DNA of 64,000 nucleotides from Streptomyces sp. CB02058 (GTDB taxonomy: Bacteria > Actinomycetota > Actinomycetes > Streptomycetales > Streptomycetaceae). The stretch covers positions 620,001 through 684,000 of the forward strand of contig NZ_LIPG01000001.1 in NCBI RefSeq assembly GCF_001905505.1, given 5' to 3'. The position numbers were made by a program, and so were the translations under genes. Positions 24,530 to 32,966 of this stretch are shown here, one piece after another (the stretch's first letter is position 1; the number at the start of each line of letters is the position of its first letter). The notes beneath the pieces are model-generated. The model was given only the letters and a program-made list of their open reading frames with translations. It ran no database searches and had not been told where the DNA came from.

Positions 24530-25582
24530 TTGCGCCGGATCACCAGGATTGCCACCGTGGGCGTCATGTCCGCGGCACTCGCTCTGAGCGTCAGTGCCTG
24601 TGGCGACTCGTCGTCGGACAGCAGCACGTCGTCCGACTCCAAGGCCGACAAGACGGCCATCGCCTACGACATCGGTGGCCGCGGCGACCAGTCGTTCAAC
24701 GACGCCGCCTACGCGGGCCTGGCCAAGGCCGAGAAGGACCTCGGCGTCAAGGGCACCGAGGCCGAGCCCTCCGAGGGCGAGTCGGACGCGGACAAGGTCC
24801 AGCGCCTCACCTCGCTGGCCCGCGCCGGCAACAACCCGGTGATCGGTGTCGGCTTCGCCTACGCGCCCGCCATCAAGAAGGTCGCGCCGAAGTTCCCGAA
24901 GATCACCTTCGGCATCATCGACGACGCCTCGGTGACCGGCGACAACATCGCCAACATCGTCTTCAACGAGGAGCAGGGCTCCTACCTCGCGGGTGTCGCC
25001 GCCGCCAAGGTCACCAAGACCAAGACGGTCGGCTTCATCGGCGGTGTCGAGACCCCGCTGATCAAGAAGTTCCAGGCCGGCTTCGAGCAGGGCGTCAAGG
25101 ACACCGACTCCGCGGTCAAGGTCGTCCCGCAGTACCTGACGCAGCCGCCGAACTTCGACGGCTTCTCCAAGCCCGACCTGGGCAAGGCCGCCGCGCAGGG
25201 CCAGCTCGACAAGGGCGCCGACGTGATCTACTCGGCCGCCGGTCTGGCCGGTTCCGGTGCCATCGAGGCCGTCTCCAAGGCCGGCAAGTGGAACATCGGC
25301 GTCGACTCCGACCAGTACAACCAGGCGGGTCTCGCCGACTACAAGGAGTCCATCCTCACCTCCGTCACCAAGGACGTCGAGGACTCCGTCTTCAACCTGA
25401 TCAAGTCCGTCCAGGACGGCAAGCCGCAGTCCGGCGAGGTCCGCTACGGCCTCGACAAGGACGGCGTCGGCCTGGCGATGTCCAACCCGGCCTTCACCAA
25501 GATGACCGAGGTCATCGCCGCCGTGGACGCGGCGAAGAAGGACATCATCGACGGCAAGATCACCGTCAAGACCACCCCGTAA
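24530..25582 (+). CDS. BmpA-family nucleoside-binding lipoprotein of an ABC importer
   Basis: 350 residues from TTG with AAGGAG upstream. A lipoprotein signal (SAALALSVSAC; Cys at residue 24) is followed by a Ser/Asp linker, then the BMP/PnrA fold: AYDIGGRGDQSFNDAAYAGL, FAYAPAIKKVAPKFP, FNEEQGSYLAGVAAA, KTVGFIGGVETPLI, DVIYSAAGLAGSG and GVDSDQYNQ. PnrA-type proteins bind purine and pyrimidine nucleosides. It is followed by a hairpin and then the ATPase and two permeases, so it supplies that transporter; the hairpin probably sets a high binding protein:transporter ratio. Confidence 0.92.
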   Translation: MRRITRIATVGVMSAALALSVSACGDSSSDSSTSSDSKADKTAIAYDIGGRGDQSFNDAAYAGLAKAEKDLGVKGTEAEPSEGESDADKVQRLTSLARAGNNPVIGVGFAYAPAIKKVAPKFPKITFGIIDDASVTGDNIANIVFNEEQGSYLAGVAAAKVTKTKTVGFIGGVETPLIKKFQAGFEQGVKDTDSAVKVVPQYLTQPPNFDGFSKPDLGKAAAQGQLDKGADVIYSAAGLAGSGAIEAVSKAGKWNIGVDSDQYNQAGLADYKESILTSVTKDVEDSVFNLIKSVQDGKPQSGEVRYGLDKDGVGLAMSNPAFTKMTEVIAAVDAAKKDIIDGKITVKTTP

Positions 25583-25612
25583 CGACTCCGGTCGTCAGGC
25601 TGGTTTCCCGTG

Positions 25613-25645
25613 GGCCCGGAGCGCGGACCGTCGCCGCTCCGGGCC
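25613..25645 (+). terminator. Hairpin after bmpA
   Basis: GGCCCGGAGCG (25613-25623) pairs perfectly with CGCTCCGGGCC (25635-25645) across an 11-nt loop, 31 bases after the bmpA stop. It separates bmpA from the ATPase transcript. Confidence 0.7.
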
Positions 25646-25754
25646 TGTGGGGTGCTATTCGAAGAAGTTGTGCCCGTCGCAGTGCCCGCTCGTACCGGCC
25701 CCGAACCAGGTGTTCGGACCGTGCTGTGGCCCTACGCTTTACGATTCGGCAGCG

Positions 25755-25766
25755 CTACGCGTGTAG
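25755..25766. promoter_or_regulatory. Nucleoside-regulon operator upstream of the ABC ATPase gene
   Basis: CTACGCGTGTAG, 11 of 12 matches to the shared palindrome. It lies just after a TACGAT -10-like hexamer (about 25732-25737), a position suited to repression. Confidence 0.65.
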
Positions 25767-25845
25767 ACCGCCCTCAGGCGCGATAACTTCACCCCGCCCC
25801 TCTGCCCCTGTGCCCCCGCTCCTGTCCGGCCAAGGAGAGTGCGTC

Positions 25846-27408
25846 ATCAACGCGTCCAGCAGTCCCCCTGCCGTAGAACTGCACGGCATCACCAAGCGCT
25901 TCCCCGGAGTCGTGGCCAACCACGACATCGGCATCACCGTACGCAAGGGAACGGTCCACGCCCTCGTCGGCGAGAACGGCGCCGGAAAGTCCACCCTGAT
26001 GAAGATCCTCTACGGCATGCAGAAGCCGGACGAGGGCACCATCGCGGTGGACGGCGAGCAGGTCTCGTTCGGCAACCCCGGTGACGCCATCGCGCGCGGC
26101 ATCGGCATGGTGCACCAGCACTTCATGCTCGCGGACAACTTCACCGTGCTGGAGAACGTCGTCCTCGGTGGCGAGAAGCTCCACGGCATCGGATCCGCCG
26201 CGCGCAAGAAGATCAAGGAGATCTCCGACGCGTACGGCCTGGGGGTGCGGCCCGACGCGCTCGTCGAGGACCTCGGCGTCGCCGACCGGCAGCGCGTGGA
26301 GATCCTCAAGGTGCTCTACCGGGGCGCCCGCATCCTCATCCTCGACGAGCCGACCGCCGTGCTCGTCCCGCAGGAGGTGGACGCGCTCTTCGCGAACCTC
26401 CGCGAGCTCAAGGCCGAGGGCCTCACCGTCATCTTCATCTCGCACAAGCTCGGCGAGGTGCTCTCCGTCGCCGACGAGATCACGGTGATCCGGCGGGGCA
26501 CGACGGTCGGCACCGCCGACCCCGCGAACACCACCACCAAGCAGCTCGCCGAGCTGATGGTCGGCAGCGAGCTCCCCTCGCCCGAGACACGCGAGTCCAC
26601 CGTGACGGACGTGCCGATGCTGCGCGTCGAGGGGCTCTCCCTCAGCGTGACGGACCCCGACGGCGTCGTCCGCGACGTCCTGTCCGACGTCGGCTTCACG
26701 ATCCACAAGGGCGAGGTCCTCGGCATCGCGGGCGTCGAGGGCAACGGCCAGACCGAGCTGATCGAGACGCTCGTCGGCATGCGGAGCCCGGACGGCGGCG
26801 TCATCACGCTGGACACCGACGACATCTCGCGCACCCCGACCCGCAAGCGGCGCGAGGGCGGCCTCGGTTACATCCCCGAGGACCGCCACCGCCACGGGGT
26901 CCTGCTGGACGCCCCGCTCTGGGAGAACCGCATCCTCGGCCACGTCACGGAGAAGCCCAACAGCAAGGGCTGGCTCCTGGACCCGAAGGCCGCACGCACC
27001 GACACCGAGCGGATCGTGCGCGAGTACGACGTCCGCACTCCCGGCATCGAGGTCACCGCCGGCTCCCTCTCCGGCGGCAACCAGCAGAAGCTGATCGTCG
27101 GCCGCGAGATGAGCCACAGCCCGAAGCTGCTGATCGCCGCGCACCCCACCCGGGGCGTGGACGTCGGCGCGCAGGCGCAGATCTGGGACCAGATCCGCGA
27201 AGTCCGCCGCGAGGGCCTCGCCGTCCTGCTCATCTCGGCGGACCTGGACGAGCTCATCGGGCTCTCCGACACCCTGCGCGTCATGTACCGAGGACAGCTG
27301 GTCGCGGACGCCGACCCCGCCACCATCACACCCGAGGAACTGGGCTCGGCCATGACCGGCGCCGCCGCCGGTCACCTCGAAGCAGCACCGGAGGACGAGG
27401 CCCGATGA
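25846..27408 (+). CDS. RbsA/YufO-type double ABC ATPase of nucleoside importer
   Basis: About 520 residues with two ABC modules. Module 1 has Walker A GENGAGKSTL, Q-loop HQHFMLADN, Walker B ILILDEPTAVL and FISHKLGEV. Module 2 has the degenerate P-loop GVEGNGQTEL, signature SGGNQQK and AAHPTRGVDVGA, as usual in sugar/nucleoside-type importers. The start is odd: AAGGAG at 25832-25837 is spaced for initiation at ATC 25846 (INASSSPP), but no ATG, GTG or TTG is in frame nearby; the nearest in-frame candidate is GTG 25810, which has no RBS. Overlaps the permease gene by ATGA. Confidence 0.9.
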   Translation: MNASSSPPAVELHGITKRFPGVVANHDIGITVRKGTVHALVGENGAGKSTLMKILYGMQKPDEGTIAVDGEQVSFGNPGDAIARGIGMVHQHFMLADNFTVLENVVLGGEKLHGIGSAARKKIKEISDAYGLGVRPDALVEDLGVADRQRVEILKVLYRGARILILDEPTAVLVPQEVDALFANLRELKAEGLTVIFISHKLGEVLSVADEITVIRRGTTVGTADPANTTTKQLAELMVGSELPSPETRESTVTDVPMLRVEGLSLSVTDPDGVVRDVLSDVGFTIHKGEVLGIAGVEGNGQTELIETLVGMRSPDGGVITLDTDDISRTPTRKRREGGLGYIPEDRHRHGVLLDAPLWENRILGHVTEKPNSKGWLLDPKAARTDTERIVREYDVRTPGIEVTAGSLSGGNQQKLIVGREMSHSPKLLIAAHPTRGVDVGAQAQIWDQIREVRREGLAVLLISADLDELIGLSDTLRVMYRGQLVADADPATITPEELGSAMTGAAAGHLEAAPEDEAR

Positions 27409-28523
27409 AGAAATTCGACAAGGACCGGCTGATCCTGGGCTTCGCCGGCCCGGTACTCGCCCTGGTCGTCGCCTTCGCGCTCAGCACCGTGGTGCTGCTC
27501 ATCTCCGACCGCGACCCGTTCGAGCTGTACCGGCTGCTCTTCGAGCAGGTGTCCTACAGCGACGTACAGGTCCTGATCATCAACCAGGCCGGTACGTACT
27601 ACCTCGCCGCTCTCGCGGTCGCCGTCGGCTTCCGGATGAACCTCTTCAACATCGGTGTCGACGGGCAGTACCGCCTCGCGGCGATGATGGCCGCCCTCGT
27701 CGGCGCCAGCGTCAGCCTGCCGGGACCGCTCCAGATCGCCCTGATCGTCGTCGTGGCGATGCTGGTCGGAGCCTTCTGGTCGGGCATCGCGGGCATCCTG
27801 AAGACCACCCGCGGAGTGAGCGAGGTCGTCTCCACGATCATGCTCAACTCCATCTCGACCTCGCTGATCGCCTGGCTGATCCTGCCGCAGAACTTCGGCG
27901 ACCAGGCCGCGGGCTCCAACAACCTGACGACGGGCGAGATCCCGGAGGCCGGCTGGTTCCCCGGTCTCTCCCTCAGCGCGGAGGCCGGTGAGATCTACGG
28001 ATTCACCTTCGTCGCCGCCGGCTGCGGCCTCGTCTACTGGTTCGTCCTGAACCGCACCCGGTTCGGCTTCGACCTGCGCGCCACGGGCGCCAGCGAGAGC
28101 GCCGCCCAGGCCTCCGGTGTCGACGCCAAGAAGATGATCCTGACCTCGATGCTGATCTCGGGCGGGATCGCCGGCCTCGTCGGCATGCCGACGCTGCTGG
28201 GCGACACGCACACGTACAGCCTCGACTTCCCCGTCGGCCTCGGCTTCACCGGCATCACCATCGCGCTGCTCGGCCGCAACCACCCGGTGGGCATCGCGCT
28301 CAGCGCGCTGCTGATCGCGTTCCTGGACAAGGCGTCGTCCCCCCTCGACCAGTTCGGCTTCGAGAAGGAGATCGCCACGATCATGCAGGGCCTGATCGTG
28401 ATCTCGGTCGTCGTCAGCTACGAACTCGTCCGGCGTTACGGGACCCGCCGTCAGCAGCAGAAGGTCGGCGAGGAACTCGCCGCCGGCCACGCCCTCACCA
28501 CCGAGAAGGAGGCGGCCCTGTGA
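27405..28523 (+). CDS. Nucleoside ABC importer permease 1
   Basis: 372 residues, eight or more hydrophobic helices. The BPD_transp_2 pattern is clear: YYLAALAVAVGFRMNLFNIGVDGQ, TTRGVSEVVSTIMLNSIS and FGFDLRATGASESAAQASGVD, followed by ISGGIAGLVGMP. The length and the VGFRMNLFNIGVDGQ segment match the larger YufP-like permease of BmpA systems. ATGA overlap with the ATPase gene before and the second permease after indicates tight coupling. It should form a heterodimer with the next gene product in the membrane. Confidence 0.92.
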   Translation: MKKFDKDRLILGFAGPVLALVVAFALSTVVLLISDRDPFELYRLLFEQVSYSDVQVLIINQAGTYYLAALAVAVGFRMNLFNIGVDGQYRLAAMMAALVGASVSLPGPLQIALIVVVAMLVGAFWSGIAGILKTTRGVSEVVSTIMLNSISTSLIAWLILPQNFGDQAAGSNNLTTGEIPEAGWFPGLSLSAEAGEIYGFTFVAAGCGLVYWFVLNRTRFGFDLRATGASESAAQASGVDAKKMILTSMLISGGIAGLVGMPTLLGDTHTYSLDFPVGLGFTGITIALLGRNHPVGIALSALLIAFLDKASSPLDQFGFEKEIATIMQGLIVISVVVSYELVRRYGTRRQQQKVGEELAAGHALTTEKEAAL

Positions 28524-29785
28524 GTACCAGCAAAGTCTCCGCCGCACGCGTCGCCGCCCCGAAGGGCGGCGGACGGCGCAAGCTGTCCCTGCCCGTCGTC
28601 CTCCTGATCATCGCCGGTGCGCTCGCCCTCGTCTCGCTGGTGCGCCTCATCAGCGGCGCGAACGACGTGACCTCCGTGGGCCAGGTCAGCGGCGCCCTCG
28701 AACTCGCGGTCCCGATCGGCCTCGCGGGCCTCGGCGGCCTCTGGGCCGAGCGGGCCGGTGTCGTCAACATCGGCCTCGAGGGCATGATGATCCTCGGCAC
28801 CTGGTTCGGCGCCTGGGCGGGCTTCCAGTGGGGCCCGTGGGTGGGTGTCCTGTTCGGCATCATCGGCGGCGCGCTCGGCGGTCTGCTGCACGCGGTCATC
28901 ACCGTCACCTTCGGCGTGAACCACATCGTCTCCGGTGTGGCCATCAACATCCTCGCCGTCGGCGTCACCCGCTACCTCTCCAACTTCACCTTCGCCGAGG
29001 AGCCCGGCGGGTCGTCCAAGCAGTCACCGCGGCTGGAGGAGATCGACAAGATCACCATCCCGGGGCTCTCGGACTGGATGCAGGACCTCCAGCAACACCA
29101 CTGGTTCTTCGTCTCCGACCTCGCGGGCATCATCGGCGGCCTGGTCACCGGCCTGTCCCTGCTGACCGTCGTCGCCCTGCTGCTCATCCCCGCCACCTGG
29201 TGGGTGCTGTGGCGCACCGCGTTCGGCCTGCGGCTCCGCTCCTGCGGTGAGAGCCCCGTGGCGGCCGAGACCCTCGGTGTGAACGTCTACAAGTACAAGT
29301 ACATCGCCGTGACGATCTCGGGCGGTCTGGCGGGACTCGGCGGCGCGTTCCTGGCCATCGTCGCCACCAGCATCTACCAGGAGGGCCAGACCGGCGGCCG
29401 CGGTTACATCGGTCTCGCCGCGATGATCTTCGGCAACTGGATGCCCGGCGGCATGGCCCTGGGCGCGGGGCTCTTCGGCTTCACCGACAGCCTCAAGCTC
29501 CGCGGCGGCGCCGAGAACGTCCACGCGATGCTGCTGCTCTTGGCGATCCTGCTGGTGATCGTCGTCTTCTGGCAGCTGTACCGGAAGAAGTACCTGTCTG
29601 CGGCCGTCTCGGCGGTCATCTCCGGCGTGCTCTTCACCTGGTACGCCCTGACCGACCAGGTCCCGAGCCAGTTCGTCGACGCCGCGCCGTACGTCACGAC
29701 GCTGCTGGTGCTCGCCCTGTCCGCGCAGCGGCTGCGCATGCCGAAGGCGGACGGCGTGCCGTACCGCAAGGGCGAGGGCAAGTGA
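28520..29785 (+). CDS. Nucleoside ABC importer permease 2
   Basis: 421 residues. Family motifs GLGGLWAERAGVVNIGLEGMMI, FGVNHIVSGVAINILAVG and LRLRSCGESPVAAETLGVN with ISGGLAGLGGAFL identify the YufQ-like second permease. The C-terminus has two extra helices beyond the core (VVFWQLYRKKYLSAAVSAVI; YVTTLLVLALSAQ), so it is longer than usual (about 320). It overlaps the upstream permease and the cytidine deaminase by 4 bp each, linking uptake to deamination. Confidence 0.92.
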   Translation: MSTSKVSAARVAAPKGGGRRKLSLPVVLLIIAGALALVSLVRLISGANDVTSVGQVSGALELAVPIGLAGLGGLWAERAGVVNIGLEGMMILGTWFGAWAGFQWGPWVGVLFGIIGGALGGLLHAVITVTFGVNHIVSGVAINILAVGVTRYLSNFTFAEEPGGSSKQSPRLEEIDKITIPGLSDWMQDLQQHHWFFVSDLAGIIGGLVTGLSLLTVVALLLIPATWWVLWRTAFGLRLRSCGESPVAAETLGVNVYKYKYIAVTISGGLAGLGGAFLAIVATSIYQEGQTGGRGYIGLAAMIFGNWMPGGMALGAGLFGFTDSLKLRGGAENVHAMLLLLAILLVIVVFWQLYRKKYLSAAVSAVISGVLFTWYALTDQVPSQFVDAAPYVTTLLVLALSAQRLRMPKADGVPYRKGEGK

Positions 29786-30180
29786 CGGGCCCGGCGCCCG
29801 TCGACTGGGAAGCGCTGCGCGAGGCCGCCCGGGACGCCATGTCCCGGGCGTACGCCCCGTACTCGGGCTACCCGGTCGGCGTCGCCGCCCTCGTCGACGA
29901 CGGCCGCACGATCACCGGATGCAACGTCGAGAACGCCTCGTACGGCATCGGGCTCTGCGCCGAGTGCGGGCTGGTCTCCCAGCTCGCCGTCACGGGCGGC
30001 GGCCGGCTGACGCACTTCACCTGCGTGGACGGCACGGGCTCGGTGCTCGTGCCGTGCGGGCGGTGCAGGCAGCTGCTGTACGAGTTCGGCGGGCCCGGCC
30101 TCGTCCTGGAGACGCCCGACGGTCTCCGTACGCTCGACGAGATGCTGCCGCAGGCCTTCGGGCCGCAGCACCTGGGGTAG
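29782..30180 (+). CDS. cdd: Cytidine deaminase
   Basis: 132 residues, normal for the homotetrameric type. Zinc and catalytic motifs are intact: GCNVENASYGIGLCAECG (Cys-Ala-Glu) and VPCGRCRQLLYEF (Pro-Cys-x-x-Cys). It deaminates cytidine and deoxycytidine to uridine and deoxyuridine in the cytosol. GTG start overlaps the permease stop (GTGA), so imported nucleosides are deaminated by a co-made enzyme; its products feed the phosphorylase encoded just downstream. Confidence 0.96.
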   Translation: MTGPAPVDWEALREAARDAMSRAYAPYSGYPVGVAALVDDGRTITGCNVENASYGIGLCAECGLVSQLAVTGGGRLTHFTCVDGTGSVLVPCGRCRQLLYEFGGPGLVLETPDGLRTLDEMLPQAFGPQHLG

Positions 30181-30187
30181 GACCCCG

Positions 30188-30240
30188 CCGCCGCGCCGTT
30201 CCGGGCGGGCCCGACCGGCCCGTTCGGAACGGCGCGGCGG
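30188..30240 (+). terminator. Hairpin after cdd
   Basis: CCGCCGCGCCGTTCCG (30188-30203) pairs perfectly with CGGAACGGCGCGGCGG (30225-30240); the 21-nt loop can form a small internal stem. Ends the importer operon. Confidence 0.75.
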
Positions 30241-30252
30241 AACGTTCACTCT

Positions 30253-30264
30253 CTATGCGCGTAG
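30253..30264. promoter_or_regulatory. Nucleoside-regulon operator upstream of deoA
   Basis: CTATGCGCGTAG, 11 of 12 matches; the flanks extend it to a 16-bp palindrome CTCTATGCGCGTAGAG with one mismatch. 51 bp before the deoA start. Confidence 0.7.
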
Positions 30265-30314
30265 AGTCAGCCAGGACTCTCGCCCACCCCTCCGGCCGGA
30301 AGGACTCCCCTCCC

Positions 30315-31592
30315 ATGGACGCCATCTCCGTCATCCGCACCAAGCGGGACCGGGGCGAGCTCAGCCCCGAGCAGATCGACTGGGTCATCGACGCGTACAC
30401 CCGCGGCGAGGTCGCCGACGAGCAGATGTCCGCGCTGGCCATGGCCATCCTGCTGAACGGCATGAACCGCACCGAGATCGCCCGCTGGACCGCCGCGATG
30501 ATCGCCTCCGGCGAGCGCATGGACTTCGGCGCGCTCTCCCGCCCCACCACCGACAAGCACTCCACCGGCGGCGTCGGCGACAAGATCACCCTGCCGCTCG
30601 CCCCGCTGGTCGCCGCCTGCGGAGCGGCCGTCCCGCAGCTCAGCGGCCGGGGCCTCGGCCACACCGGGGGCACCCTCGACAAGCTGGAGTCCATCCCCGG
30701 CTGGCGAGCCCAGCTCTCGAACGCCGAGATGCTCGACGTCCTGAACACGACCGGCGCCGTGATCTGCGCGGCGGGCGACGGCCTGGCCCCCGCCGACAAG
30801 AAGCTGTACGCGCTGCGCGATGTCACCGGCACCGTCGAGGCCATCCCGCTCATCGCCAGCTCGATCATGTCCAAGAAGATCGCGGAGGGCACCGGCGCGC
30901 TCGTCCTGGACGTCAAGGTCGGCTCCGGCGCCTTCATGAAGACCATTGAGGACGCCCGCGAACTGGCCTCCACCATGGTCGCGCTCGGCACCGACAGCGG
31001 CGTGCGCACCGTCGCGCTGCTCACCGACATGGCGACCCCGCTCGGCCTGACGGCCGGCAACGCCCTGGAGGTCCGTGAGTCCGTCGAGGTCCTCGCCGGC
31101 GGCGGCCCGAAGGACGTCGTCGACCTGACCCTGGCGCTCGCCCGCGAGATGCTCGACGCCGCCGGGCTCAAGGACGCCGACCCGGAGAAGGCACTCGCCG
31201 ACGGCTCCGCCATGGACGTCTGGCGCCGCATGATCTCCGCCCAGGGCGGCGACCCGGACGCCGTACTCCCCGTCGCCCGCGAGCAGCACGTGATCAGCGC
31301 CCCGTCCTCGGGCGTGCTGACCCGCCTCGACGCCTACGACGTCGGCGTCGCCGCCTGGCGCCTCGGCGCGGGCCGCGCGCGCAAGGAGGACCCCGTGCAG
31401 GCGGGCGCCGGCGTCGAACTGCACGCCAAGCCGGGCGACACGGTGACCGAGGGCCAGCCGCTGCTGACCCTGCACACGGACACCCCCGAGAAGTTCGAGT
31501 ACGCGCTCAAGGCCCTGCCCGGCTCGTACGACATCGCGCCGTCGGGCACGCCCTTCACCGCCACGCCGGTGGTGCGGGAACGTATCGCCTGA
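30315..31592 (+). CDS. deoA: Thymidine/pyrimidine-nucleoside phosphorylase
   Basis: 425 residues from ATG; GGAAGGA lies upstream. The nucleoside phosphorylase signature SGRGLGHTGGTLDKLES is present, with KHSTGGVGDK (phosphate site), SSIMSKKIAEG and DVKVGSGAFMK. It cleaves thymidine, deoxyuridine or uridine with phosphate to base plus (deoxy)ribose-1-phosphate. Monocistronic: preceded by its own operator and promoter, followed by a 15-bp-stem terminator. Together with deoC and cdd it degrades pyrimidine nucleosides. Confidence 0.95.
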   Translation: MDAISVIRTKRDRGELSPEQIDWVIDAYTRGEVADEQMSALAMAILLNGMNRTEIARWTAAMIASGERMDFGALSRPTTDKHSTGGVGDKITLPLAPLVAACGAAVPQLSGRGLGHTGGTLDKLESIPGWRAQLSNAEMLDVLNTTGAVICAAGDGLAPADKKLYALRDVTGTVEAIPLIASSIMSKKIAEGTGALVLDVKVGSGAFMKTIEDARELASTMVALGTDSGVRTVALLTDMATPLGLTAGNALEVRESVEVLAGGGPKDVVDLTLALAREMLDAAGLKDADPEKALADGSAMDVWRRMISAQGGDPDAVLPVAREQHVISAPSSGVLTRLDAYDVGVAAWRLGAGRARKEDPVQAGAGVELHAKPGDTVTEGQPLLTLHTDTPEKFEYALKALPGSYDIAPSGTPFTATPVVRERIA

Positions 31593-31614
31593 CCTGCGGC
31601 TTTCCCTTTCGGGT

Positions 31615-31648
31615 GAACGGGACCGGTGGACCACCACCGGTCCCGTTC
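31615..31648 (+). terminator. Strong hairpin terminator after deoA
   Basis: GAACGGGACCGGTGG (31615-31629) and its perfect complement (31634-31648) around ACCA. Confidence 0.85.
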
Positions 31649-31690
31649 GGCATGCTGTCATCGGTGGCGCACCGATAAGAGGAGACCGCG

Positions 31691-32281
31691 ATGGGCGCAC
31701 TCACCGTCGATCCCGGGCCGGGCCACGGCCAGGAGTGGGACGACCTCGTCCGGATCTGGGAGGAGACGGACGCACCCGAGGGCTGCAAGGTGGAGATCAT
31801 CGAGGGGATCGTCACTGTGTCGCCACCGCCGTCCAAGGACCACAACACCACTGCGGAGCTGCTCCAGCGCAGGCTCTACGCCGTCATTCCGGAGGACTGG
31901 GGGATCTACCAGACGCTCGGAGTCTCCGTGCCCGGGCGGGCCGGGCTGTACATCCCCGATCTCGTCGTCCTGCCCCGCGAGCTCGCGTCAGGGCCGGGCA
32001 ATCGCGTACCGGCGGAAGACGTCCGGCTCGTCGTGGAGATCACCTCCCCGGCCAACGCCAACCACGACCGCATCGGCAAGGCGCACGGGTACGCGAAGGC
32101 AGGCATCGGGCTGTTCCTCCTGCTCGACCCCTGGCACACCGGCCGCCCGACCGCGACCCTGTACGGGGAGCCGAGCGACGGCACCTACCGGGTCCTGGAG
32201 GCGGTCGAGTACGGCGAGACACTGACACTGCCGAAGCCGTTCGGGCTGGATCTGGACACGGGCATCTTCCCGGTGAGCTGA
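31691..32281 (+). CDS. Uma2-family (DUF820) PD-(D/E)XK-like protein
   Basis: 196 residues. Family pattern: CKVEIIEGIVTVSPPPSKDHN near the start, IPDLVVLPRE (central Asp), VRLVVEITSPANANHDRIGK (Glu-x-x-Ser) and YAKAGIGLFLLLDP. Uma2 proteins have a restriction-endonuclease-like fold; most are uncharacterised and expanded in Streptomyces. GAGGAG-type RBS (ataagaGGAGaccgcg) precedes the ATG. No DNA target or partner can be inferred. Confidence 0.9.
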   Translation: MGALTVDPGPGHGQEWDDLVRIWEETDAPEGCKVEIIEGIVTVSPPPSKDHNTTAELLQRRLYAVIPEDWGIYQTLGVSVPGRAGLYIPDLVVLPRELASGPGNRVPAEDVRLVVEITSPANANHDRIGKAHGYAKAGIGLFLLLDPWHTGRPTATLYGEPSDGTYRVLEAVEYGETLTLPKPFGLDLDTGIFPVS

Positions 32282-32302
32282 GACACACGTGCACGGGAGC
32301 CG

Positions 32303-32647
32303 ATGAGTTTCGGGCATCCCGCCGGTCTCCCTGGTGTGGATGCCCTGACACCGAACGTCCTCGTCCTCACCGGCCGCGTCACCCGCGCCGACGTGCCGGA
32401 CCTCTGCGCCCGGCTGGAGGCGCTGCTGAGCGGCGCCCCCGGGGCCGCCGTGGTGGACTGCGACGTGGGCGGTGTCGTACGCCCCGACCTGGCCCTCGTC
32501 GAGGCGATGGCGCGGCTGGGACTCGTCGCCCGCCGGGCCGGAGGCGTCGAGCTGCGGCTGCGCAACGTCCCGGCCGAGCTCGGGGCGCTGCTCGATCTGG
32601 TGGGGCTCGCCGATGTGGTGCGCAACGTCCGGCCGGTCACGGAGTGA
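32303..32647 (+). CDS. STAS-domain protein (anti-sigma-factor-antagonist-like)
   Basis: 114 residues, a single STAS fold: LTPNVLVLTGRVTRADVPDLCARLEALL, VVDCDVGGVVRPDLALVEAMARL and VELRLRNVPAELGALLDLVGLADVV. In canonical antagonists the phosphorylated residue is Ser/Thr in D-x-S; here the equivalent stretch reads VVRPD, so phospho-switching is doubtful. Stop 8 bp from a convergent small gene. Such free STAS proteins are common near sigma factor genes in Streptomyces; here a SigG-like gene is next but one. Confidence 0.8.
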   Translation: MSFGHPAGLPGVDALTPNVLVLTGRVTRADVPDLCARLEALLSGAPGAAVVDCDVGGVVRPDLALVEAMARLGLVARRAGGVELRLRNVPAELGALLDLVGLADVVRNVRPVTE

Positions 32648-32654
32648 CCGGCGC

Positions 32655-32966
32655 TCAGCGGGCCACGGCGGTGTCGCGGGCCACGCTGTAGCTGCAGACG
32701 ACCAGCTTCGCATGTCCGTCCGCGTACTCGTCCGGCACGTCCTTCAGCGACGGCACCGCGACCGCCGAGGGCGTCGGTGCCGGCCTCCGCGTCGGGCATG
32801 AACCCTCCGGCTGCGGCCCCGGCTCGGGGTTGCCGCTCGTCACGCCGGACGTGGGCGAGGGACCCGGTCCCGCCGTGGCGGACGGCTCGCCCAGCAACAG
32901 CGTCGCCGCCCAGCCACCCGCCACGAGCAGGGCCCAGCCGATCACCACAGGGCGCCGCACACTCAC
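32655..32966 (-). CDS. Small exported Pro-rich protein co-transcribed with the SigG-like gene
   Basis: 103 residues; GTG start overlaps the sigma factor stop (GTGA). A basic start (MSVRRP) and hydrophobic segment (VVIGWALLVAGGWAATLLLG) act as a signal or anchor, followed by a Pro/Ser/Thr-rich stretch and a short C-terminal domain (DVPDEYADGHAKLVVCSYSV). No lipobox. Not recognised as a known anti-sigma factor, but its place directly after the sigma gene makes a regulatory link possible. Confidence 0.65.
   Translation of the reverse strand: MSVRRPVVIGWALLVAGGWAATLLLGEPSATAGPGPSPTSGVTSGNPEPGPQPEGSCPTRRPAPTPSAVAVPSLKDVPDEYADGHAKLVVCSYSVARDTAVAR

Noticed and set aside
25839..26084. GTG with good RBS spacing before the ABC ATPase
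   Set aside because: It is out of frame with the ATPase and gives an Arg-rich product without similarity to anything.
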